This document shows positions 1 to 7,884 of a DNA stretch of 8,578 nt, one piece after another. The position numbers were made by a program, and so were the translations under genes. Origin of the DNA: Pseudomonadota bacterium (GTDB lineage: Bacteria; Bdellovibrionota_B; Oligoflexia; Silvanigrellales; Silvanigrellaceae); assembly GCA_027490595.1 (NCBI GenBank), contig JAIXXU010000200.1, forward strand, positions 1 through 8,578, in the 5' to 3' direction. The first letter of the stretch is position 1; the number at the start of each line of letters is the position of its first letter. The notes under the pieces are model-generated. The model saw nothing but the letters and a program-made list of their open reading frames with translations. It had not been told where the DNA came from and did not search any database.

Positions 1-151
1 CTGAGGTAAGTCTGCCACCAAGAACAGGGAGAGAATCAATTATTTTGCAGCTGGAATTTCTGAGGCCTGCGTAAAATGCTGCAAAAAGGCCAGTGGGGCC
101 TCCTCCTAAAATTGTGATGTCATAAATTTTATCGTTGTCGCTGAGAGGCAT
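1..151 (-). CDS. Ferredoxin--NADP+ reductase, thioredoxin-reductase-like type (5' part only)
   Basis: Only the N-terminal 50 residues lie in the window; the gene runs off its left edge. The peptide opens [20 protein letters not shown] and shows a dinucleotide-binding fold: a beta strand, the glycine-rich GGGPTG loop at residues 16-21, then [10 protein letters not shown] and [11 protein letters not shown]. The spacing and the AFYAGLR...KIIDSLP...LGG wording are typical of the YumC-type ferredoxin/flavodoxin--NADP+ reductases, flavoproteins related to thioredoxin reductase but lacking its CxxC. They move electrons between NADPH and ferredoxin or flavodoxin in the cytoplasm. The absence of the active-site CxxC cannot be checked here, so a thioredoxin reductase is the main alternative. 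The ATG start is supported by AAGGA eight bases upstream. The gene overlaps the end of the protease gene by 23 bp in another frame, which implies co-transcription and probably translational coupling. Confidence 0.82.
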   Translation of the reverse strand, partial: MPLSDNDKIYDITILGGGPTGLFAAFYAGLRNSSCKIIDSLPVLGGRLTS

Positions 152-2195
152 TACCGGAATCCTTTAGTATGTTTTCAGAATCTGCAATAATATGTGCTGA
201 TTCTTTTAACATAAAATCGTTTTCTCCAATAACTTTAATAGAAAAATCTGGTAAATCATCATCGTTGCCCGTATTGCTTGAGGGTCCTTTTTTATTGGGC
301 TTGTTTTTGTTTAATGATTTTTTCTGATTGTCCTCTTTTAGTGACACAAGAGTATTTTTATCTTGTTTTGCTTTCTTCATGTTGGCAATAATTTCTTTGA
401 AGTCAGGTGACTTAGAAACCCTCTCTTGGCTGATAATTTTAAGTTTTGCAATCAGGGTATCCAAGCTGCTTGTTTTCGCAAATTCTTTTGCAGGAGGAAT
501 CGTTGTATAGGGTAGAGCGTATTCAGATTCCTTTTCTCCGGTCTCAGTAGCATCAAGTAAATCTGGAATGATGATATCTGATAAAATTCCCTTTTCTTGA
601 TTACTCTTACCGCTTGGCCTAAAGAATTTAGCAATGGTCACATGGATAGCTCCATTGCTTTGGCGTCCACCGGTTCCAGGAATTTCCATGACCGTTTGAA
701 CAGTTCCTTTACCAAAAGTTCTGGAATCGCCAAGAATTAACCCTCTACCATAATCCTGAACAGCGCCTGCTAAAATTTCTGATGCGCTTGCTGTATATTT
801 ACTCACTAAAATGCCTAATGGTCCAGTGTAAAATGCCTTTGCGCTTGCCTCCAAAGAGCGAACTTGTGCCTCTCGATCTTGAATTTGTGTCACAACAGGA
901 TTGTCAATAAACAAACCAACTATTCTTTGTACTTCACTCAGATCTCCGCCACCATTGCGACGTAGGTCAATAACAATGCCATTTATTTTTTGAGCTTTTA
1001 GTTTTCGTATTTCTCTAGCCATATCATTTGCGCTGCTTCGACAATTGAAAGGATTTTCCTGGCAGTCACGATAATCAATGTAAAAACTTGGTAAATTAAT
1101 GATACCAATTTTTTTTCCATCAATAGTCAATATGTCACTTCTAGCTTCACTATCTTTAATTTGTACAACAGCTCTTGTGAGATCCAGCTGAAATCTTTGA
1201 ACTTCACCATGAGGCGCTTTTCGCATAATCAAAAGCTTTACAGTGGAACCTTCTTTTCCACGAATCATTTGAACTACTTTTTCAAGTTCTAAGTCGATCA
1301 CATCTTGCATGCCATTTCCATCGCCAGAATCAACCGCAATAATTTTATCTCCTTTTTTTAAGCGGCCGTCTTTTGCAGCGGCACCTCCGGGTACAATGGC
1401 ATCAATCGTTGTGTATCCATCTGGATTAATAAGTGTTGCGCCAATTCCCACAAGTTTTAAGCTAAAGTCAATTTGAAATTGTGCATTATCATTTGGTGTT
1501 AAAAAGCTTGAATGAGGGTCAAGAGACATAGCAAATGCATTTAAGAAAATAGCATGAACATCATCTGTTGATCTATCTAAAATATCTTTATAGATATTTT
1601 TATATCTTTTTTTTAATCTATCAGTAATGCTGTTTATATCTTTACTTTCTTTCATATTTAGAACAATAAATTTTAGAGATTTACGCCAACGTTCCTTTAA
1701 TTCATCATTATTTTTTGCCCAGGAAACTTTTTTTCTATCAGTCTCAAGGAATTCATTTGTACTAAACTCAAATTTTGATTCTAAAATTTGTGAAATAAAC
1801 TCATTAGCTGTAAATATTCTTTGCTTATAAATGCTGTAAATATCTCCAGCAAAGCGGCAATCAACATTCTGTATAGATTTACCTAAGCTAGCCTCCATGG
1901 GTTTAAAAGAGTCAATGTCTTTTTGTGTAAAATAAAGTTTGCCTGGATCCAAAAGTTTAAAAAACATTTGAAATGTTCGTTTTGAAATATTTTCGTCAAA
2001 ATCTTTAAACACATAATGATAATGTAAAAAGTCGTTGATTCGTTCTTTGAGAACGGGACAAGATAAGTAGGGAACTTTTCTGATTTCTTCTTTTTGCAAA
2101 GAATTGGCACGTTCAAAACTAAAAATAGAAGCGCCATTGACTTCTGAAATTGCAAGTAAAAGGTTTGCAAATAAAAACAGGTTACGTAACTTCAT
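129..2195 (-). CDS. prc: Periplasmic C-terminal processing (tail-specific) protease, peptidase family S41
   Basis: This 688-residue protein matches the long Prc/Tsp form (E. coli Prc is 682 residues), which cleaves periplasmic proteins from non-polar C-termini and helps control envelope and peptidoglycan enzymes. Visible parts: a signal peptide (MKLRN followed by [11 protein letters not shown], cleavage probably near residues 21-23); an N-terminal helical domain to about 235; a PDZ domain at about 240-330; and the S41 catalytic domain with [12 protein letters not shown] at 410-421. The presumed nucleophile is S470 in YTASASEI, with K496 in TFGKGTVQ as general base. The C-terminal domain includes a lysine- and asparagine-rich, probably flexible segment (about 606-645). 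C378 and C385 lie in a short insertion and could form a disulfide if the protein is exported. The start lies 10 bp after the stop of the DUF503-like gene; its ribosome site is weak (AAGAAAG, then a spacer of about 13 bases), so coupling is plausible. Family assignment is secure; substrates are unknown. Confidence 0.93.
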   Translation of the reverse strand: MKLRNLFLFANLLLAISEVNGASIFSFERANSLQKEEIRKVPYLSCPVLKERINDFLHYHYVFKDFDENISKRTFQMFFKLLDPGKLYFTQKDIDSFKPMEASLGKSIQNVDCRFAGDIYSIYKQRIFTANEFISQILESKFEFSTNEFLETDRKKVSWAKNNDELKERWRKSLKFIVLNMKESKDINSITDRLKKRYKNIYKDILDRSTDDVHAIFLNAFAMSLDPHSSFLTPNDNAQFQIDFSLKLVGIGATLINPDGYTTIDAIVPGGAAAKDGRLKKGDKIIAVDSGDGNGMQDVIDLELEKVVQMIRGKEGSTVKLLIMRKAPHGEVQRFQLDLTRAVVQIKDSEARSDILTIDGKKIGIINLPSFYIDYRDCQENPFNCRSSANDMAREIRKLKAQKINGIVIDLRRNGGGDLSEVQRIVGLFIDNPVVTQIQDREAQVRSLEASAKAFYTGPLGILVSKYTASASEILAGAVQDYGRGLILGDSRTFGKGTVQTVMEIPGTGGRQSNGAIHVTIAKFFRPSGKSNQEKGILSDIIIPDLLDATETGEKESEYALPYTTIPPAKEFAKTSSLDTLIAKLKIISQERVSKSPDFKEIIANMKKAKQDKNTLVSLKEDNQKKSLNKNKPNKKGPSSNTGNDDDLPDFSIKVIGENDFMLKESAHIIADSENILKDSGNASQRQR
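160..164 (-). promoter_or_regulatory. Ribosome binding site of the reductase gene
   Basis: AAGGA on the minus strand sits 8 bases before the ATG at 151-149. It lies inside the last codons of the upstream protease gene, so it supports the overlapping start rather than a later one. Confidence 0.6.
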
Positions 2196-2205
2196 GTAAG
2201 GGTGC

Positions 2206-2661
2206 TCACTTTCTTGTAGGGATTCTTAGACTTCGTCTTGAAAAAATAGAGGTATTTTTGGGCTGTTCAGAATCGTCTTGTTCATAAACAACTGTTTTTA
2301 GGCGAGTGAAGTCAGGGTATAATTTAAGGGAAGTTAAATTGCCTGTAGTTCTACTATGCTTGGTTGCAATGAATTTTCCTTCATACCATTGAAAAATTTG
2401 TTCATGTGTGGAAGAAATTCTCGAAGAGCTTGAATTTTCAATATAATCTGAGATCATTTTTAGTTCAGATTGAGCTCCTTCGTAGCTTTGTGTAAAAAAA
2501 GCAATAGCAATAGAGCTTTCTGTTTCGTCGGTCTTGCTGGAGTATTTATGCTTAGATTTTTGTTTGATTTTCTCTCTAATAGAAAGAAGTAAACTTTCTT
2601 TATCAGAACCCGGCATGATGGGATCCAAATCGAAATATATATACAATGAGGCCAGATACAT
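2206..2661 (-). CDS. Small hypothetical protein, possibly DUF503 (YlxP)-like with a C-terminal extension
   Basis: A 151-residue protein if started at the ATG at 2661, which has GAAAGA ten bases upstream. A TTG six codons earlier is the only upstream alternative in frame. The first ~95 residues resemble the DUF503/YlxP pattern: a hydrophobic first strand (MYLASLYIYFDL), then PGSDKESLLLSIREKIKQK, then an ESSIAIAFF strand, then a helix ending in SDYIEN and a last strand. The usual conserved piece between the helix and the second strand (F-N-V-S/A-x-x-E in relatives) is not recognisable, and about 55 polar, partly basic residues are added at the C-terminus (ending SRRSLRIPTRK). The assignment is therefore tentative. 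YlxP relatives sit beside translation genes such as rbfA and infB in other bacteria, but their role is not settled. The gene is probably first in an operon with prc and the reductase, and it starts 3 bp from a divergent gene. Confidence 0.6.
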   Translation of the reverse strand: MYLASLYIYFDLDPIMPGSDKESLLLSIREKIKQKSKHKYSSKTDETESSIAIAFFTQSYEGAQSELKMISDYIENSSSSRISSTHEQIFQWYEGKFIATKHSRTTGNLTSLKLYPDFTRLKTVVYEQDDSEQPKNTSIFSRRSLRIPTRK

Positions 2662-2664
2662 AAT

Positions 2665-3444
2665 ATGAAAATCTTTCAAAATTCACAATGGAACCCAAAT
2701 TTTGGATTAGTTTCGTCACTATTCTTTCCCATTATGCCATACGCAAAATTATTTGCAAAACTTCCCATTTGGCCATCATTAAATCAATTAAATTTATTTC
2801 GACCACCGGCTGTTCATTCTTTTACTTCCCAGGAAATTACGTTTGTTCCACACATGGGGCGAAGACAAAAGTCAAAATTTGAGTGCTTGTATGAACCTCG
2901 TATTTTTTTAAAAGGAGAGGTCAGTACAAGAGAAAAAAATTGGCATGATTTTTTTAATTCTCAAATTTGGTATTCCTTTCCAAAGACAAAACGAGCTTTA
3001 AATATGAGACATTTCACGGCTTTTGAAGAAAGGGCTGATTTTCCGTGGCTTCATTCAGTTGAAACGAGAACAACAGAACAGGATAAATTGACAATGTTTG
3101 ATGAAGGTGGATGCATATTGGTTCGAGTGATGTCATCTGCTAAAAAAAATGAAGGTTTAATTCCTTTTCTATTTGGTCATGGTTTTTATGAAAGAATATT
3201 GTATGGGGATCGAGATCTTTCTGCATGTGCTTTGACTATAGATACTAGCGAAGACACTTTTTCACACAATTGGTTTGACACCCTTTCTAGCATTGATAGC
3301 CAGGTAAGTAGCCTTATTCTCCAAAGAAGTACATTTGAACGGAAGGGCGTTTTTTCAAGTATTTCATTGTCAGAAATGATGGATATGTTGAATTTATCGA
3401 AGTCAATTATGAGGACGCGCGCATTTTTGCAAGCTTACGAATGA
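2665..3444 (+). CDS. DUF3025 family protein of unknown function
   Basis: A 259-residue protein, the only complete gene on the plus strand. It carries the sequence signature I associate with DUF3025: an N-terminal WNPNF segment, YEPRIFLKGEVSTREKNWHD with NWHDFFN at 92-98, FPKTKRALNMRH at 105-116, RTTEQDKLTMFDEGG at 135-149, and FGHGFYERIL at 170-179. The repeated His, Arg and Asp/Glu residues in these blocks look like a catalytic or binding surface, but no activity is established for the family. There is no signal peptide or clear membrane segment, so it is probably cytoplasmic. The ATG at 2665 is chosen because the family-like N-terminus begins right after it and the next Met is residue 24. 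A GAGG at 2648-2651 is 13 bases upstream, a rather long spacing. Its 5' signals lie inside the divergent DUF503-like gene and its last 38 bp overlap the convergent Cys-cluster gene. Confidence 0.85.
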   Translation: MKIFQNSQWNPNFGLVSSLFFPIMPYAKLFAKLPIWPSLNQLNLFRPPAVHSFTSQEITFVPHMGRRQKSKFECLYEPRIFLKGEVSTREKNWHDFFNSQIWYSFPKTKRALNMRHFTAFEERADFPWLHSVETRTTEQDKLTMFDEGGCILVRVMSSAKKNEGLIPFLFGHGFYERILYGDRDLSACALTIDTSEDTFSHNWFDTLSSIDSQVSSLILQRSTFERKGVFSSISLSEMMDMLNLSKSIMRTRAFLQAYE

Positions 3445-4321
3445 ACTCATAGCGTGCTTCAAATAAAAATTCTAATTTTATGGGAAAGTTAACTGAAAAT
3501 CGTTTGATCCATTCCTGCCCATTCGTTGGAAGTGGAACCTCTGGCATTGCTTTAAAGCGCTTTTTATCGAAATGGTAGCGAAAACCACCTAGGATCTCTT
3601 GTTTTCCGGTTAGTTTTTCTAGTCCTAGAACAACACATGCTACGTCTCGGCAGTCACATTTTTCATTTGTACAATAAAGATCATCAAGTGCTAAAGTATG
3701 TTCGCCATCGGGTTGAAGCTCAAGAGCTCCAGCAAAAGGGAATATGGCTTGGTAAGGAACAAGCTCTGCTTCTTGCTTACCTCGTTTCAGTGGCATGCGC
3801 TCCTGCCAACCATCTTCAAGAAGTTCTGGAAAAAGTGCTACAAAAGGTTGAGTGAAATGAGCTAGCATAGGTCCGTATAAAAGCTTTTGAATGTTCTCTA
3901 AAAGACTGTTTTGTTCATCTGCTGTTAACTTCGCTTCTTCTGATTCTGTGCCTGTGTGTCCAAAAGTTCCATGGGGCTGAGATTTGCCAGAAACTTCATA
4001 GGTATGTTGAATTTGAATTAACTTTTTTTCAAAAATATTTATTTTGGCAAACACGACATAGAATTTATTTGAAACATCATGTTCTTCTTGAAGAATATGA
4101 GAAAACAGCTTTGATTTAAATTGATTCTCAAAGGGTATTAGTTTGAACACCGCAGACAAATTTTCAAGTTGGTTCTTTGAACTTTCAAGGTTGTCTAACT
4201 TTGAATCAAAAACAAGGTGTGCTTCTAAATCAAAATACTGGTTCATCCAAGTAAACCTATGGGATTCTGTAGCTTTCAAATTTAGCTCAAGAGAATGGTA
4301 TTCTTTTCTTTGTTGTTCCAC
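3407..4321 (-). CDS. Unrecognised protein with a C-x4-C-x-C-x4-C cluster
   Basis: A 304-residue protein that I cannot place in a named family. The start is GTG; a TAA codon stands directly before it in frame, and AGGA lies 8 bases upstream, so this is the earliest possible start and a good one. The most distinctive part is LYCTNEKCDCRDVACVV, giving C217, C222, C224 and C229, four closely spaced cysteines that look like a zinc or other metal site. These are the only cysteines in the protein. The rest is soluble: a charged N-terminal region, probable strands at about 85-110, a Gly/His/Thr-rich loop at about 112-127, a helical segment at 133-150, and a basic C-terminal helix (YEFIRKLAKMR). There is no signal peptide. 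It follows fusA at 25 bp on the same strand with no visible terminator, so it is probably co-transcribed with it. Its 3' end overlaps the DUF3025 gene. Confidence 0.8.
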   Translation of the reverse strand: MEQQRKEYHSLELNLKATESHRFTWMNQYFDLEAHLVFDSKLDNLESSKNQLENLSAVFKLIPFENQFKSKLFSHILQEEHDVSNKFYVVFAKINIFEKKLIQIQHTYEVSGKSQPHGTFGHTGTESEEAKLTADEQNSLLENIQKLLYGPMLAHFTQPFVALFPELLEDGWQERMPLKRGKQEAELVPYQAIFPFAGALELQPDGEHTLALDDLYCTNEKCDCRDVACVVLGLEKLTGKQEILGGFRYHFDKKRFKAMPEVPLPTNGQEWIKRFSVNFPIKLEFLFEARYEFIRKLAKMRASS

Positions 4322-4346
4322 TTAGCTTATCCTGGATGAAAGGCAG

Positions 4347-6461
4347 TTATTTGTTTTCTGCAGCTCTTTTGGCTTTATACTTGGCAACCATATCTTCTTG
4401 AACGTTGCGAGGTACGGCAGCATACTTTAAGAATTCCATAGAAAATTCTCCCTTACCTTGAGTTGCAGAGCGAAGATCAGTTGAAAAACCAAACATTTCT
4501 GTCAATGGAACTTCAGACTCAATTTGGCAGTAGCCTCCGTTTCCAGTGGTTCCAATGATTACGCCACGTCTTTGATTGATAAGTCCCATCATGGTTCCTT
4601 GAAATTCTTCTGGCCCTTCAATCCCTACCTTCATAATTGGTTCAAGAATAACGGGCTTACCAGAGGCATACGCTTCTCTAAAACCAGTCATAGCGCATGT
4701 TTTGAATGCCATTTCATTGGAATCCACAGGGTGATGTAAACCGTCGTTTACAACAATTTTTGTACCAACCACTTGAGCGCCAATCAGAAGACCGGTCTTC
4801 AATTGTTCAACAAAGCCTTTTTCGCACGCTGGAATGAATTGGCGAGGAATGGATCCACCAACAGTTTCGTCAGAAAATTCATAGATTTTGTCTCCAGCAT
4901 CAGCTAGAGGTTCCATAAATCCAATAATTCTAGCAAATTGACCAGCACCACCAGATTGCTTTTTATGCGTGTAATTGATTTCTGTTTTTTGCGTCAGGGT
5001 TTCTCTGAAGTTTACTTGAGGTTTTCCTACTATTGTTTCGCAGCTAAATTCACGTTTCATCCGTTCTACATAAATTTCAAGATGAAGTTCACCCATACCA
5101 GAAATGATAGTTTCACCTGACTCTTCGTCACGGCTTACGCGGAATGTGGGGTCTTCTTTTGTAAATTTATTCAGTGCTTTGGAGAAGTTTGTTTGACCTG
5201 ACTTGTCCTTGGGAGCGACAGCCAAAGAAATTACAGGATTAGGAACATACATAGATGCCATAGTTAAAGGAACAGTGCCATCTGTAAACGTATCGCCAGA
5301 GGCGCAGTCAACGCCAAATACCGCAATAATATCGCCAGCTGATGATTCATCGATGTCTTCCATTTCATCCGCATGCAAGCGAACAATTCGTGGGATTTTC
5401 ACTCTTTTTTCAGAAGACATATTAAGAACCATATCGCCTTTTTTAACTGTACCTTGGTAAATTCGCATAAATGTTAGCTGGCCATAGCGAGTCTCATCTA
5501 GCTTAAATGCAAGCATCACAAGAGGAGAGGTTGGATCACACTTTAACGGAACGCGCTCTTCGTTTTTGGACTGATCAAGGGCTTCATTTTCAATTTCGTT
5601 AGGAGCAGGCAAGTAGGCAGAGACAGCATTTAGAAGAAGTTGAACACCTTTATTTTTAAAAGCCGATCCCACAAAAACAGGTGTGAATTTCAAGCTAATC
5701 ACTGCTTTTCTCATAGCAACTGCAGCTTCTTTAGCAGAGACATATTCATCGGCCAAGAATTTTTCAGCAAGATGATCATCAAAGTCAGCAAGTGCGCCAA
5801 TCAGATCGTTTCTTCTGACTTTTGCTTCTTCTATCATTTCAGCAGGGATATCTTCTTCACGCATGTTTTCGCCGTGAGAGCCATCGAAATAAAAAGCTTT
5901 CATTGTTAAGAGATCCACAACACCTTGGAAGCGATCTTCAGCTCCAATTGGCATTTGTGCCATCCAGGCATTATGATTTAATTTTTCACGCAATTGTTCA
6001 CAAACCCGGTATGGATTTGCACCGGCGCGGTCCATTTTGTTTACAAATGCAATTCTTGGAACGCGATACCGACGCATTTGACGATCTACGGTAATAGACT
6101 GTGATTGCACGCCAGCTACTGAACAAAGAACCAATATGGCTCCGTCAAGAACTCGAAGGGAGCGCTCAACTTCAACGGTAAAGTCAACGTGTCCGGGAGT
6201 ATCGATAAGGTTAATCCAGTAGTCACCCCACTGACAGAAAGTGGCAGCAGATTGAATGGTGATTCCTTTTTCGCGTTCAAGGTCCATATGGTCCATTGTT
6301 GCGCCTACGCCTGATTTTCCTTTGACTTCTTCAATTTTATGAATACGACCAGTGTAGAATAAAATACGTTCAGAAAGTGTTGTTTTTCCTGAGTCAATGT
6401 GTGCTGAAATTCCAATGTTTCTTACATGGGATAAATTTTTTTCTTGTTTTTCTGTCGACAT
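4347..6461 (-). CDS. fusA: Elongation factor G, spd/mitochondrial EFG1-like subtype
   Basis: A 704-residue translational GTPase that drives ribosome translocation. G1 is AHIDSGKT (20-27), G3 DTPGH (about 87-91), G4 NKMD (141-144) and G5 GSAFKNKG (265-272). Domain IV has [11 protein letters not shown] (from about 499) and the tip loop DGLHHPVDS, in which about H577 aligns with the E. coli translocation residue H583. Three features depart from ordinary bacterial EF-G and match mitochondrial EFG1 and spdEFG1: Ser in place of Ala in HIDSGKTT, the longer switch I region with [19 protein letters not shown], and GITIQSAAT instead of GITITSAAT. I chose the ATG at 6461 because GGA stands seven bases before it and the conserved [13 protein letters not shown] follows closely; a GTG 13 codons upstream gives an unneeded hydrophobic extension. 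It is not in a str operon: neighbours are ddl and an unknown gene, not rpsL, rpsG or tuf. A second EF-G elsewhere in the genome is expected. Confidence 0.96.
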   Translation of the reverse strand: MSTEKQEKNLSHVRNIGISAHIDSGKTTLSERILFYTGRIHKIEEVKGKSGVGATMDHMDLEREKGITIQSAATFCQWGDYWINLIDTPGHVDFTVEVERSLRVLDGAILVLCSVAGVQSQSITVDRQMRRYRVPRIAFVNKMDRAGANPYRVCEQLREKLNHNAWMAQMPIGAEDRFQGVVDLLTMKAFYFDGSHGENMREEDIPAEMIEEAKVRRNDLIGALADFDDHLAEKFLADEYVSAKEAAVAMRKAVISLKFTPVFVGSAFKNKGVQLLLNAVSAYLPAPNEIENEALDQSKNEERVPLKCDPTSPLVMLAFKLDETRYGQLTFMRIYQGTVKKGDMVLNMSSEKRVKIPRIVRLHADEMEDIDESSAGDIIAVFGVDCASGDTFTDGTVPLTMASMYVPNPVISLAVAPKDKSGQTNFSKALNKFTKEDPTFRVSRDEESGETIISGMGELHLEIYVERMKREFSCETIVGKPQVNFRETLTQKTEINYTHKKQSGGAGQFARIIGFMEPLADAGDKIYEFSDETVGGSIPRQFIPACEKGFVEQLKTGLLIGAQVVGTKIVVNDGLHHPVDSNEMAFKTCAMTGFREAYASGKPVILEPIMKVGIEGPEEFQGTMMGLINQRRGVIIGTTGNGGYCQIESEVPLTEMFGFSTDLRSATQGKGEFSMEFLKYAAVPRNVQEDMVAKYKAKRAAENK

Positions 6462-6575
6462 AGTAAATTCCAAAAAAGGGGGTTGAAAAGAAAAAACCAC
6501 AAAAGCCAGAAGGCCGTGACACAGGAACCTTGCTAACGTATTTTGTTATAAATTTCAATACATCTTGAGTTTATA
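6462..6575. other. Spacer between ddl and fusA
   Basis: 114 bp that contains the fusA ribosome site (GGA seven bases before the ATG) and AT-rich sequence. On the minus strand a TTGAAA at 6558-6553 could be a -35 for fusA, but the hexamer 17 bases on (TAGCAA) is a poor -10. A tiny GCC-AGAA-GGC palindrome (6505-6514) followed by T-rich sequence on the minus strand is too short to call a terminator. So a separate fusA promoter is possible but not shown, and ddl-fusA read-through remains open. Confidence 0.4.
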
Positions 6576-7757
6576 TTATGGTGTGCGCGTTATGCCATAT
6601 TCAAGAGTATTTTGCTGTGCCTGGCGTATTAAAGCAAGCTCAATCAATTCCTGAATCCATGATGGGCCACTTAGACCTGCATTTTCCCAAAGTTGAGGAA
6701 ACATGCTGATTGGGGTCATGCCAGGAAGAGTATTTACTTCGTTAAAAAGAAAATCTTCGCTGCCTTTTATGTTCCAAAAGTCTATGCGAGACAAGCCTTC
6801 TAGTCTTAGAGTTTTTGCAACTTTTGTTGCTAGATTTTGAAGCTTTTTCATGCGGTTTAGTTCAAGTCTTGCAGGTATATAGAGTTGAGTTTCTGATTTA
6901 TCAGAGTATTTTTCTTCATAAGAGTAAAAGTTTTTGGGTACAATTTCCCCAGCAATTGACACGCGAGGAGAAATAAAGGTTCCTAAAAATGCAATTTCAA
7001 CTTCTGTGCCCTCAAGGAGTTCTTCAATAATCGCTGCCTTATCAAAAGCGAGTGCGTTTTCTAGAGCTTTTTCAAGTTCATTTCGATTTGAGGCTTTATT
7101 GGTTCCCACAGCAGAACCAAGGCTATTTGGCTTTATAAAGCAGGGATAACCAATAACTTTTTCAACTGATTCAAGAGTTAGCAACTTTTCTTTCAAATAA
7201 TTGTCTCCGTGAACAACATGATATTTTGCGATAGGGACTCCGGCCTCTCTTACAAGGCGCTTTTGAAAATCTTTGTCCATTCCTATGGCAGAAGTCTTGG
7301 AATCACAACCAACACAAGCCATCTCGGCAAGTTCAAATAAACCTTGCAACCTTCCGTCTTCTCCGTTAGGACCATGAAGAACTGGAAAAACACAATTTGT
7401 TTCTAAGTTTAGAATTCGCCATTGTTGGTTTTTATTCCGGTAATTTATGCAAGCTTCTTGATTCAAAGGAAGAATAATGCTGGGGATATTCTGCGATTCG
7501 CCCAAATAAGAGGGCACTTTACCTTCAATAATGTCTGCTAAGTCTTGTGTTGTTAGGCTTTGAAAATTCAAACATGTGAAGTGTCCCGTAAGACTTGACA
7601 TGTTTCCTGTGCGCGATATTCCTACGGGAATAATTGAATAATGCTTTGGTATATTTTTTAAGATATACACTGCAGAACGCAAAGAAATTTCATGTTCGCT
7701 GGAACGCCCTCCAAAGAGGACGGCAACCGCGCAAGGGGTAGAAGCAGAGATTGTCAT
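6576..7757 (-). CDS. ddl: D-alanine--D-alanine ligase
   Basis: A 393-residue ATP-grasp ligase that joins two D-alanines with ATP to make the D-Ala-D-Ala end of peptidoglycan precursors; the length fits the longer DdlA-type enzymes. Motifs: FGGRSSEHEISLRS (15-28, with E23 matching the DdlB catalytic Glu15), VFPVLHGPNGEDG (123-135), FIKPNSLGSAVG (207-218), EELLEGTEVEIAFLG (245-259), NFYSYEEKY (276-284), SRIDFW (323-328) and FNEVNTLPGMTPISMFP (338-354). Y284 aligns with DdlB Tyr216, which is Phe in D-lactate-forming relatives, so D-Ala-D-Ala specificity is expected. One difference from the common form is SAVG in place of SSVG in the ATP loop; the Ser matching DdlB Ser150 is kept. The ATG has a strong AAGAAGG seven bases upstream. 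The gene lies outside any mur/fts cluster and is divergent from recA. Confidence 0.96.
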   Translation of the reverse strand: MTISASTPCAVAVLFGGRSSEHEISLRSAVYILKNIPKHYSIIPVGISRTGNMSSLTGHFTCLNFQSLTTQDLADIIEGKVPSYLGESQNIPSIILPLNQEACINYRNKNQQWRILNLETNCVFPVLHGPNGEDGRLQGLFELAEMACVGCDSKTSAIGMDKDFQKRLVREAGVPIAKYHVVHGDNYLKEKLLTLESVEKVIGYPCFIKPNSLGSAVGTNKASNRNELEKALENALAFDKAAIIEELLEGTEVEIAFLGTFISPRVSIAGEIVPKNFYSYEEKYSDKSETQLYIPARLELNRMKKLQNLATKVAKTLRLEGLSRIDFWNIKGSEDFLFNEVNTLPGMTPISMFPQLWENAGLSGPSWIQELIELALIRQAQQNTLEYGITRTP

Positions 7758-7764
7758 GAAGATA

Positions 7765-7771
7765 CCTTCTT
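7765..7771 (-). promoter_or_regulatory. Ribosome binding site of ddl
   Basis: AAGAAGG on the minus strand, seven bases before the ATG at 7757-7755. It is the strongest ribosome site in the window and fixes the ddl start. Confidence 0.7.
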
Positions 7772-7854
7772 AATTACTGGAAAAAACAATTTTTTTGACT
7801 TTTTAGCCTATCGCACCTTGCCTAAAAACAAAACAGCGGGTAGTAATTTAGTAG

Positions 7855-7877
7855 ACAATACAAATGTATGGTATTGT
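7855..7877. promoter_or_regulatory. Inverted repeat in the ddl-recA divergent region (candidate operator)
   Basis: Perfect 7-bp arms, ACAATAC and GTATTGT, separated by 9 bases. A second palindrome, ATACAAATGTAT, is nested inside the left half. The element lies 68 bp before the recA start and 97 bp before the ddl start. A -35-like TAGACA (7852-7857) overlaps its left edge, though a good -10 does not follow. As recA is usually SOS-controlled, a LexA-type site is a reasonable guess, but the sequence does not match the LexA boxes I know (E. coli CTG-N10-CAG, Bacillus GAAC-N4-GTTC, Bdellovibrio TTAC-N3-GTAA, alphaproteobacterial GTTC-N7-GTTC). The repeat is seen directly; its function is inferred. 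Confidence 0.4.
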
Positions 7878-7884
7878 GGTTTCT

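Noticed and set aside
2662..2679. TTG start for the DUF503-like gene
   Set aside because: The ATG at 2661 has GAAAGA upstream and its first residues fit the expected first strand; the TTG would overlap the divergent start and adds nothing conserved.
5203..5460. Open frame antisense to fusA, and several similar ones antisense to fusA, prc and ddl
   Set aside because: They are reverse-strand shadows of strongly conserved genes with no start signals or family resemblance of their own.
6462..6500. Extension of fusA to a GTG at 6500 (13 more residues, [13 protein letters not shown])
   Set aside because: The ATG at 6461 has a GGA ribosome site at a good distance and EF-G proteins begin close to the [13 protein letters not shown] segment; the extension looks like leader sequence.
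6505..6514. Short GCC-AGAA-GGC hairpin followed by T-rich sequence (minus strand) as a ddl terminator
   Set aside because: A three-pair stem is too weak for an intrinsic terminator.
7800..7828. Inverted repeat TTTTTAG / CTAAAAA with a 15-base spacer in the ddl leader
   Set aside because: The arms are almost only A and T with a long spacer, which is expected by chance in AT-rich DNA, and there is no GC-rich stem for a terminator.
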